Source: Crocinitomicaceae bacterium
GTDB taxonomy: Bacteria > Bacteroidota > Bacteroidia > Flavobacteriales_D > Crocinitomicaceae
Assembly (NCBI GenBank): GCA_013215515.1
Contig: JABSPC010000021.1
Coordinates: 1 to 8,520 of the forward strand
Reading direction: 5' to 3'
DNA: 8,520 nt
A program made the position numbers and the translations under genes. The notes below the pieces were generated by a model, which worked only from the letters and a program-made list of their open reading frames with translations, was not told where the DNA came from and made no database searches. Of the stretch, positions 1-6,186 are shown piece after piece; position 1 is the first letter of the stretch, and every line of letters starts with the position of its first letter.

Positions 1-1935
1 TTTGGAGATACTTGGAATGGAAATACAGTAACCGTAACGGTGAATGGTGTCTCAACTGATTATACATGTTCGAACAACTTTACAACAATCTTCAATTTGA
101 CTATTCCAAACGGAGCAACGGTAACAGTTACTTTTAATGCCAATGGAGGTTTTGTAAATGAATGTCAGTACACCCTTGTTGATGGGAATGGAGTTACAAT
201 TGTAACGCAAGGACCGAATTTACCAGGAGTTGTAGTGGATAATTTCGTTGCAGCATGCGTTCCAGATTTCGTGTACGATTGGACCCCTCCAGGTTCTGTA
301 ACTAATCCAGCAATTGCTGATCCAATACTGAATGTATCAGGACAAGAAACATTGATATTCACGACTTATCCATTAGGTCACCCTTTATGTGCAACTTCTG
401 ATACGATCGTGGTTAATGTTTCTGCGACTCCATATCCAGGAATGGATTCTACAATTCAGATTTGTTCATCTGCCGCACCGTTTGATTTATTTCCATTTTT
501 AGGAGTAGGAGCTTCTCCAAATGGAACTTGGATTGATGCTAACGGAAGTACTGTTGCAATGCCGTATGACCCTGGAACAATGCCTGTAGGTGTTTACACG
601 CACTATGTTGATAGCAATGGTTGTGTTGATCAAGCGAACATAACAATCCTTGAAATTATTACAGATATTACAAATACCGCAGTAACAGATGTTTTATGTA
701 ATGGAGGTGCTGACGGAAACATTGTTGTCGTTGGAAATAATATTAGCGAATACACTGTGAATGGTGGAGCCGTAATTCAAGCAGTAAGTCCTTTTGTGAT
801 TAGCAATTTGATAGCAGGAAATTATACGATTGTCGTTTATTCCAACGATGGGTGTTCAGCAACAGAAATTGTGGTCGTCGGAGAACCAGTATTGTTAACT
901 TTGAGTGTCTTAGGTACCGATGCTTCTTGTTTCGGAGTATGTGACGGGACAGTTCAAATTACACCAGCAGGAGGTACAGGGCCATTTACCTATACTTGGC
1001 CAGCAACTGGATTGGTTGGAGATCAAAATGGAGCTGGAAGTTTAATCTGCGCTGGATTATACGATGTTACGGTGACGGATATGAATTTATGTGTAGCACA
1101 AGTTCAATTCCCTGTTACGGAACCTGCAGATGTTTCTCCTTCGATTTTAGGAGATGTTTTGAATGGATGTTTCCCGCACACTGTTGTGTTCACGAATACA
1201 ACACAAAGCAACAATATTTTAACTACTGAGGTGGATTTTGGAGATGGCTCAACAGAAATATTTAATGGGGTAATTGATTTTGATCATACCTATGACACGC
1301 CTGGTTTATTTGATGTTACTGTCACCATTATTACGAATTCAGGATGCGAGTATATATTAGACTATATTAGTCTGGTAGAAGTTTTTGCGAATCCAAATCC
1401 GAATTTTGTTGTAAGTCCTGATTTCGTTTCAATGTTAGAGCCTCAGGTTGGGTTTATCAATCAAAGTTCTTCTGACGTTGTTTCATGGAGCTGGGATATG
1501 CCAAATGCAACTCCGGCATCTTCAACTTCAGAGAACGTAACTCAGGTTGTCTATCCATTTGATGCACCCGGTCAATATCCAGTAACACTCATCGTTACGA
1601 ATGATAATGGCTGTATAGATTCGATTACCAAATACGTAACGATTGTAAACGATGTATTGCTTTTTGCACCGAACGCATTTACGCCGGATGGTGATGAATT
1701 CAATCAAACATGGCAAATTCACATTTCTGGAATTGACATTCATGATTTCGACTTGTTGCTATTTAATAGATGGGGACAATTGATTTGGGAAAGCCATGAC
1801 TCTTCGGTCGGATGGGATGGAACATACAATGGGAAAATTGTACCTGACGGAACATACAACTGGCAACTACGCTGTGCGGATAGTGTGAACGATGATAAGT
1901 ACACCTTTGAAGGCCACGTTACAATTATCAAGTAG
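1..1935 (+). CDS. C-terminal part of a large T9SS-secreted adhesin-like protein (SprB repeats, PKD domains, CHU_C sorting domain)
   Basis: The frame is open from the left edge, so the start lies outside and 644 residues are visible. In order: beta-rich Cys-containing repeats (about residues 1-218, with a 'W.PPGSVTNP' type Ig-like segment near 97); two SprB-like repeats (about 222-294 and 300-375, each with the D.LCNG/ASCFG..DG pattern and a G.Y.V.V.D..GC ending); PKD domain 1 with VDFGDGS at 411-417; a second PKD-like domain with WSWDM at 496-500; and a gliding-motility-associated C-terminal domain (PNAFTPDGD from 557, RWGQ 590-593, WDG 605-607, PDGTY 615-619), which ends the protein. By family knowledge CHU_C is the type B signal for the type IX secretion system, so the product is likely exported to the surface or medium. 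Binding target unknown; adhesin role is inferred from the architecture. The family call is firm. Confidence 0.93.
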   Translation, partial: FGDTWNGNTVTVTVNGVSTDYTCSNNFTTIFNLTIPNGATVTVTFNANGGFVNECQYTLVDGNGVTIVTQGPNLPGVVVDNFVAACVPDFVYDWTPPGSVTNPAIADPILNVSGQETLIFTTYPLGHPLCATSDTIVVNVSATPYPGMDSTIQICSSAAPFDLFPFLGVGASPNGTWIDANGSTVAMPYDPGTMPVGVYTHYVDSNGCVDQANITILEIITDITNTAVTDVLCNGGADGNIVVVGNNISEYTVNGGAVIQAVSPFVISNLIAGNYTIVVYSNDGCSATEIVVVGEPVLLTLSVLGTDASCFGVCDGTVQITPAGGTGPFTYTWPATGLVGDQNGAGSLICAGLYDVTVTDMNLCVAQVQFPVTEPADVSPSILGDVLNGCFPHTVVFTNTTQSNNILTTEVDFGDGSTEIFNGVIDFDHTYDTPGLFDVTVTIITNSGCEYILDYISLVEVFANPNPNFVVSPDFVSMLEPQVGFINQSSSDVVSWSWDMPNATPASSTSENVTQVVYPFDAPGQYPVTLIVTNDNGCIDSITKYVTIVNDVLLFAPNAFTPDGDEFNQTWQIHISGIDIHDFDLLLFNRWGQLIWESHDSSVGWDGTYNGKIVPDGTYNWQLRCADSVNDDKYTFEGHVTIIK

Positions 1936-1950
1936 ATTCTTTGTGTAAAT

Positions 1951-1974
1951 ATTGAATTTATGGAATTCAGTTTT
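1951..1974 (+). terminator. Weak possible intrinsic terminator after the adhesin gene
   Basis: ATTGAATT (1951-1958) can pair with AATTCAGT (1964-1971), including one U-G pair, around the 5-base loop TATGG, and is followed by a short T run (1971-1974). The stem is AT-rich and the T tract short, so termination would be inefficient. It lies in the 68 bp gap before the TonB-domain gene on the same strand. It could be chance in AT-rich DNA. Confidence 0.25.
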
Positions 1975-2003
1975 GATAGGCATCTCATTTCAAACAGAGC
2001 CTT

Positions 2004-2579
2004 ATGAAAAGATTTGCATTCCTATTTTTCGCCGTGTCATTATTCTCATGTGAGGAAAGCCCAACTGGGAAGTCACCACAAGGGAAAACCAAAGAATTAA
2101 TCCCAGGGCTACCTCAAGAACCAGAGATGATAGAGGATACTTTTATTCTAGAAGTTCCAGAAATTGTTGAAAAGGTTTTGCCCCCACCACCAGTTATAGA
2201 AATTATAGAAGTCGAAGAAGAATGGGAAGTTGAAGAGGAGGTTTGGATAGAAGAGGTGCCAGAAGAAATAATTATTTTCCCGGATGTCAAAGCATCATAC
2301 CCTGGAGGAAGTGAAGCTCTGATAAAGTTCATAAATCGTGAATTGGAATATCCACGTTCGGCAAATCGCGCCGGTATAGGAGGGACTGTCTTTGTTCGAT
2401 TTAACATTGACTTGGACGGATCAATTTACCGCGTACAGGTTCATAAGGGAGTTCATGAAGATCTTGATAGAGAAGCTATCCGTGTTATCAAAAGAATGAA
2501 TAAATGGAACCCAGAAGAGAAGAATGGGAGGCGAGTTATCAGTGAACACACTATCCCGATAACGTTTTATACAAATTAA
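2004..2579 (+). CDS. Predicted lipoprotein with a TonB C-terminal domain
   Basis: 191 residues. The N-terminus is a short lipoprotein signal peptide: Lys2-Arg3, a hydrophobic stretch 4-14 and a lipobox-like LFSC ending at Cys16, followed by two Glu. Residues 17-57 are polar. A Pro/Glu-rich spacer follows (PPPP at 60-63, a run of EEEWEVEEE type to about 88). From about 93 to the end is the TonB-C fold common in Bacteroidota: YPGG 99-102, YPRSA 116-120, GIGGTVFVRF 124-133, DGS 138-140, LDREAIRVIK 154-163, W168-NP and the closing PI.F. TonB-C domains contact TonB-dependent outer-membrane receptors or the cell wall. Classical TonB has an N-terminal transmembrane helix that couples to ExbB/ExbD; here a lipid anchor appears to replace it, so energy transduction is doubtful. 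It lies 68 bp after the adhesin gene on the same strand; its stop is 4 bp from the stop of the convergent proline dehydrogenase gene. The domain call is firm; the role is not. Confidence 0.88.
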   Translation: MKRFAFLFFAVSLFSCEESPTGKSPQGKTKELIPGLPQEPEMIEDTFILEVPEIVEKVLPPPPVIEIIEVEEEWEVEEEVWIEEVPEEIIIFPDVKASYPGGSEALIKFINRELEYPRSANRAGIGGTVFVRFNIDLDGSIYRVQVHKGVHEDLDREAIRVIKRMNKWNPEEKNGRRVISEHTIPITFYTN

Positions 2580-2583
2580 AGAA

Positions 2584-3750
2584 TTACATTTTTCTTCTTT
2601 TACGCTCCTTCATTATCAATGACAATTCACGACTTGTTTGTCCAGCTACTGAAGTGTTTTCATCTGCCCTTCGAATCAAATAAGGCAACACCTCTCTAAT
2701 CGGACCGTATGGAACGTATTTAGCAACCATTAAGCCACTATCAGCGAGGTTAAATGATATGTGGTCGCTCATTCCAAGTAATTGAGCAAAGTAGGCTCTA
2801 GGGTCATTAGAATCGATTCCGTACTCTTTTAATAATTCCACAAGCAGCATTGAACTTTCTTCATTGTGAGTTCCAGCACAAAACGAAACGCGATCAATTT
2901 TTTCGACAACAACTTTTAATGCAGAATTGAAATCTTTATCAGCTGCAGCTTTGTTCGGTTGAATGGGCGATGGATATCCTTTTCTTTCAGCACGCGCGCG
3001 TTCTTTCTCCATATATGCACCTCGAACGAGCTTAACACCTAGTTTGAAGTTTTCTTTTTCGGATCGCGCTATTTCAGATTTCAAATAACCCAAACGGTCA
3101 TGTCGATACAATTGCACAGTATTGTAAACGATTGCTTTTTCCTGATTGAACTCAAAGCTCATGTCGTAAGCCACTCGATCGATCGTGGTTTGAATCCAAG
3201 ATTCTTCAGCATCAATAAAAATTGGAACGTTTCTCTCGAAAGCCTCCTTGCAAATTGAAGTTACTCGCTGAACCATTTTGTCATAGCTCTTTTTCTCATC
3301 TGCTGTTAGCGCCTCAATTCCATCATTCGATTTCTCAAGGATTTCAAAAAGACATATTCCAGTAATCTTAAATACGGCGAATGGGATATTTTCATTTTTC
3401 TCACCCTCCTTAATTGTTTCAATTATTTCTTGAACTGTCTTATCAAAGTCTTCCTCGTTCGTTTTACCCTCAATGCTATAATCCAAGATGGTTTTAACAT
3501 TCCTGTCAGCCAGTTCTTTAGATGCGCTTAATGATTCTTGAATTGACTCTCCACCGCAAAATTGGCGAAAAATAGTCTTCTTTATAATCCCTTTAATTGG
3601 GAGCCTTAGGCGCAATGCCACGTTCGTCGCCCACTTGCCAAACTTAACCATGGCAGGACTTGACACAACTTTGAATAGCCAATATGCTCGCTTTAAATCT
3701 CCTTTGGATTTACCGCGAAATGCTACTTCAGTATTATCGAACGAAATCAT
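2584..3750 (-). CDS. Proline dehydrogenase (monofunctional, FAD-dependent)
   Basis: 388 residues, the usual size for stand-alone proline dehydrogenase of Bacteroidota. It oxidises L-proline to 1-pyrroline-5-carboxylate using FAD and passes electrons to the quinone pool; a separate P5C dehydrogenase would complete conversion to glutamate, and none is in the window. Visible family motifs on a TIM-barrel layout: DYSIEGK 90-96, FKITG 127-131, FIDAEES 178-184, KLVRGAYMEKE 240-250, GTHNEES 293-299, QLLGM 323-327, YVPYGP 345-350 and YLIRRADEN 357-365, whose Arg pair (360-361) is expected to hold the substrate carboxylate. All look intact. The ATG at 3750 is favoured because a -7 promoter box sits just upstream and no Shine-Dalgarno is present. 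It is transcribed divergently from aroB and ends 4 bp from the TonB-domain gene. Confidence 0.95.
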   Translation of the reverse strand: MISFDNTEVAFRGKSKGDLKRAYWLFKVVSSPAMVKFGKWATNVALRLRLPIKGIIKKTIFRQFCGGESIQESLSASKELADRNVKTILDYSIEGKTNEEDFDKTVQEIIETIKEGEKNENIPFAVFKITGICLFEILEKSNDGIEALTADEKKSYDKMVQRVTSICKEAFERNVPIFIDAEESWIQTTIDRVAYDMSFEFNQEKAIVYNTVQLYRHDRLGYLKSEIARSEKENFKLGVKLVRGAYMEKERARAERKGYPSPIQPNKAAADKDFNSALKVVVEKIDRVSFCAGTHNEESSMLLVELLKEYGIDSNDPRAYFAQLLGMSDHISFNLADSGLMVAKYVPYGPIREVLPYLIRRADENTSVAGQTSRELSLIMKERKRRKM

Positions 3751-3754
3751 GGCA

Positions 3755-3762
3755 CAAAAATA
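3755..3762 (-). promoter_or_regulatory. -7 promoter box of the proline dehydrogenase gene
   Basis: Read on the minus strand this is TATTTTTG, a full match to the Bacteroidota -7 consensus TAnnTTTG, ending 4 bases before the ATG. No TTG -33 element is visible at the usual 17-23 bp spacing. If transcription starts about 5 bases after the box, the mRNA begins at or next to the ATG, so it would be leaderless or nearly so. Confidence 0.5.
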
Positions 3763-3774
3763 GTTTCATTTTTG
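3755..3774. repeat. 7-bp perfect inverted repeat over the proline dehydrogenase promoter
   Basis: CAAAAAT (3755-3761) and ATTTTTG (3768-3774) are perfect inverted copies separated by 6 bp. On the plus strand the left arm includes all but one base of the -7 box. It could be an operator for a dimeric regulator, but the arms are A/T tracts, so chance is a serious alternative. Confidence 0.3.
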
Positions 3775-3800
3775 GAAGAGACTATTAAAAATGCTTGCTT

Positions 3801-3832
3801 TTTGTTGTGGTCTAAACAAATCTTTATTTTTA
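3801..3832 (+). promoter_or_regulatory. Possible aroB promoter (-33 TTTG, -7 TATTTTTA)
   Basis: TTTG at 3801-3804 and TATTTTTA at 3825-3832 are 20 bp apart, which suits the Bacteroidota -33/-7 pattern; the -7 box differs from TAnnTTTG only in its last base. It would give a 5' leader of roughly 15-18 bases before the aroB ATG. It faces the proline dehydrogenase promoter in the same 103 bp gap. Confidence 0.35.
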
Positions 3833-3853
3833 CCGTTTTAAGTTCAATTTTGA

Positions 3854-4933
3854 ATGAAGTACATAAAGTCAAATAATAGTCGTTTAGAAATAGGAAGCAT
3901 TGAAGAATCATCTTTTAATGAAGTCCTTATAACGAAGTATAAATCAGTGAAGAAGGTTATTATCGTTGATGACAATACCCATGTAAATTGCCTCGAATAT
4001 TTACTCACAACATTTGAACTTTTAAAAGAATCTGAGATTGTTGTACTTCCCCATGGCGAATTAAACAAGGAGCTAGTAATTGTAAACAATGTTTGGGAGG
4101 CGTTAACTGAATATGGTATTACTCGACACGATTTAATAATAAACCTTGGAGGAGGAATGATCACGGATATAGGCGGTTTTATTGCTTCCTGTTACAAACG
4201 CGGTGTCGATTATATTAATATCCCAACGTCACTACTCGGAATGGTCGACGCTTCAATAGGAGGGAAGACTGGGATTAATTTGGGAGAATTTAAAAACCAA
4301 ATTGGTGTCTTTTCGCATCCAGAAGTGGTTTACATTGATATTGCTTTTCTATCAACACTTCCAAGTATAGAGTTGCTAAGTGGCTATGCTGAAATGCTTA
4401 AACACGCACTTATTAGCGATGAAAAATTATTCGATACACTTGTAGCCCAATTAAAAGGGAAAGAGGAATTTACAGAAGAAATTCTATTGACTTGCATTGG
4501 TGTTAAGAACGATATTGTTTTAGAAGATCCAATGGAAAAGGGTCTTCGTAAAATATTAAACCTTGGACATACAATTGGACACGTCATTGAAGGTCACTTC
4601 ATGAATGGAAAGAAAATGACACACGGACATTGCGTAGCTATTGGTATCGTGATGGAATCGTATGTGTCTATGAAAATGGGGTTGTTGGATCAGAAATCAT
4701 ACGAAAAAATTCAAGAGAGCATTTTATCATTTTATGAGATGCCGTCGTACTCAAATGACGAAATCAACGAAATGGTGATCATGCTTTCCAATGATAAAAA
4801 GAACCGTCAAGGGAAAATCTTGTGTGCATTGCTAACTTCAATAGGAGCTTGTAAGTACGACCAACAGGTTAGCGAAGATATGTTTGTTGAGGTATTTCTG
4901 CACTTTAAGAACTTGCAGGTAAATCTAAATTAG
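3854..4933 (+). CDS. aroB: 3-dehydroquinate synthase
   Basis: 359 residues, normal for the family. It converts DAHP to 3-dehydroquinate, step two of the shikimate pathway, using NAD+ and a divalent metal (Zn or Co) in the cytoplasm. Visible: the nucleotide-binding GGGMITDIGGF at 99-109; PTSLLGMVDASIGGKTG at 124-140 with Asp132 and Lys138; KN 147-148; GYAEMLKHALI at 177-187, giving metal ligand Glu180 and Lys183; Lys218; Arg232, then NLGHTIGH 236-243 with Asn236, metal ligand His239 and catalytic His243; metal ligand His257 in THGHCVAIG; and DKK at 314-316. Every residue I can map from the Aspergillus enzyme is present, which favours a true dehydroquinate synthase over another sugar-phosphate cyclase. 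One variation: the usual HGE is HGH (257-259). It stands alone, with no other aro genes nearby, and its stop codon overlaps that of the convergent MerR gene by 4 bp. Confidence 0.96.
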   Translation: MKYIKSNNSRLEIGSIEESSFNEVLITKYKSVKKVIIVDDNTHVNCLEYLLTTFELLKESEIVVLPHGELNKELVIVNNVWEALTEYGITRHDLIINLGGGMITDIGGFIASCYKRGVDYINIPTSLLGMVDASIGGKTGINLGEFKNQIGVFSHPEVVYIDIAFLSTLPSIELLSGYAEMLKHALISDEKLFDTLVAQLKGKEEFTEEILLTCIGVKNDIVLEDPMEKGLRKILNLGHTIGHVIEGHFMNGKKMTHGHCVAIGIVMESYVSMKMGLLDQKSYEKIQESILSFYEMPSYSNDEINEMVIMLSNDKKNRQGKILCALLTSIGACKYDQQVSEDMFVEVFLHFKNLQVNLN

Positions 4934-5298
4934 GTTCGATTTTTTAGAGCAATCAATTTCGATTTAACCGCTTCCAAGCGAGAGATTAAATCTTCATGTA
5001 AATGACCATTTGAACTCGGATTAACAGTGCTTGATTCTATCTTCGCTCCAGATTTTAAAGCCTTTCTTGCGCCATCAAGAGTATATCCATTTTCCTTAAC
5101 CAAAATATAAATGCGATCAATTTTCGCAATCTCTTTTGTGGTATACAATCGGTTTCCCTTTTTATTTTTCTTTGGCTTAATAATCGGGAATTCTTTTTCC
5201 CAAAATCGAATTAAGGATGTGTTTACTTCTAGCATATTAGCAACTTCGCCTATTGAATAATAGAGCTTTGTAAGTTGATTATGAGCTATTTTTGACAT
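4930..5298 (-). CDS. MerR-family transcriptional regulator (short Bacteroidota type)
   Basis: 122 residues from the ATG at 5298. The N-terminal MerR winged-helix domain covers about 11-82: YYSIGEVANML (13-23), then the strongly conserved NTSLIRFWEKEF (26-37), KPKKNKKGNRLYT (41-53, wing with Arg50) and an EIAKIDRIY..GYTLDGARKAL helix (56-81). A polar linker and a short helix (about 99-119) follow, probably for dimerisation. There is no sensor domain and no Cys cluster, so this is not a metal-responsive MerR; the ligand, if any, is unknown. The frame stays open upstream to a TTG at 5382, adding 28 residues that look nothing like the family, so I chose the ATG. That leaves a 93 bp divergent gap to the transporter at 5392, which the regulator might control. 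Its stop overlaps the aroB stop. Confidence 0.9.
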   Translation of the reverse strand: MSKIAHNQLTKLYYSIGEVANMLEVNTSLIRFWEKEFPIIKPKKNKKGNRLYTTKEIAKIDRIYILVKENGYTLDGARKALKSGAKIESSTVNPSSNGHLHEDLISRLEAVKSKLIALKNRT

Positions 5299-5391
5299 CG
5301 GTCTTAAAGTTTGAATCGAATATAGCCAATATTTAGGAGAATGGATTCTAGCATTTAGTTTTTTCGTTTCTTTAGGGCTCAATACAGATTA
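5299..5391. promoter_or_regulatory. Divergent intergenic region between the MerR gene and the queuosine-precursor transporter gene
   Basis: This 93 bp gap must hold promoters for both genes if the MerR start is 5298. On the minus strand TATATTCG (5316-5323) is one base from the -7 consensus and would give a leader of about 15 bases, but no -33 TTG matches it. A small dyad AGAAT-GG-ATTCT lies at 5338-5349. No convincing promoter was found for the plus-strand gene. The assignment rests mainly on gene orientation. Confidence 0.3.
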
Positions 5392-6186
5392 ATGTTCGGA
5401 GGAAATCAATTAGAGGATCAAACAATTCAACGAAGACGAGAATGGGTTTTCTTGCTCATGGCGGGGATTTTCTTGGGCTCTTTAGCGATGCTGAACATAC
5501 TTGGCGTTTCTCGATTTATAGACCTCTCAAGCTATATTGGAATTTCTGATTCTAGCGATGTTCGTTTTGTGATCGCAGTTGGTGTTTTACCGTATCCAAT
5601 CACATTTTTATGTACCGATTTAATCTCTGAAATTTACGGTAGAAAGCGAGCAAATATGGTTGTTTTGATTGGCTTCATTCTCAACTTATGGATTCTTTTG
5701 GTAATGTGGCTTGGAGGTTGGTTGGAAGCACCAGATGAGCTTCTTAACGACGGAACTTTGCCCTTAGCTATTGGAAACGAAGGTGCAGAGGCTCCACATG
5801 GTTATGCCTTTTATGAAATTCGAAAACTAACATTTGGGGCTACGTTTGCCTCAATGATAGCGTATCTTTCGGCACAGTTTGTAGATGTTCAGGTCTTCCA
5901 TTATCTAAAGAAAAAAACGAAGGGTAAAAAACTTTGGTTAAGGAACAACCTCTCTACGATGACGAGCCAGTTAATAGATTCGGTAGCTGTAATTCTTATC
6001 ACACATTATTACGCTGGAGCGCTTCCTATTGCTGATGGAGCCAATGTTCCAAATGCACTAATGATGTTTATAATATCGAGTTATTTGTTCAAGTTCTTCT
6101 TCGCTTTGTTCGATACAATTCCAATTTATTTCCTCGTTAAGTACTTGAGGAAATACCTCAAGGTAGAAGATGAATTAGGTTTTTGA
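5392..6186 (+). CDS. yhhQ: Queuosine precursor transporter (YhhQ/VUT family)
   Basis: 264 residues, an inner-membrane protein with about six hydrophobic segments (roughly 19-39, 57-76, 88-111, 147-166, 191-211, 223-248). Family signatures are clear: LPYPITFLCTDLISEIYGRK at 66-85 (P..F...D..SE.YG.K.A), AQFVDVQVFHYLKKKT at 161-176, and LWLRNNLSTMTSQLIDS at 181-197, whose W.R...S...SQ..D pattern is diagnostic. Family members import a queuosine precursor (preQ0, preQ1 or a later intermediate) for modification of the tRNA wobble base; which one this protein takes cannot be read from sequence. No que or tgt gene is in the window. The loop at 112-140 between the third and fourth segments is long and acidic. 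The ATG at 5392 leaves a polar, charged N-terminus (1-17) ahead of the first helix. The 3' end overlaps the convergent MFS gene by 12 bp. Confidence 0.92.
   Translation: MFGGNQLEDQTIQRRREWVFLLMAGIFLGSLAMLNILGVSRFIDLSSYIGISDSSDVRFVIAVGVLPYPITFLCTDLISEIYGRKRANMVVLIGFILNLWILLVMWLGGWLEAPDELLNDGTLPLAIGNEGAEAPHGYAFYEIRKLTFGATFASMIAYLSAQFVDVQVFHYLKKKTKGKKLWLRNNLSTMTSQLIDSVAVILITHYYAGALPIADGANVPNALMMFIISSYLFKFFFALFDTIPIYFLVKYLRKYLKVEDELGF

Noticed and set aside
1528..1988. Two minus-strand frames opposite the end of the adhesin gene
   Set aside because: They lie over the strongly recognisable PKD and CHU_C domains and have no domain-like content or promoter.
2114..2407. Ser/Thr-rich minus-strand frame opposite the TonB-domain gene
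   Set aside because: It is the antisense of the Glu/Pro/Val-rich spacer; the plus-strand product has a recognised domain.
4921..4946. Possible terminator at the aroB/MerR junction: short hairpin then six T
   Set aside because: The best stem is about 5 bp with a U-G pair and is separated from the T run by a few bases, too weak to call.
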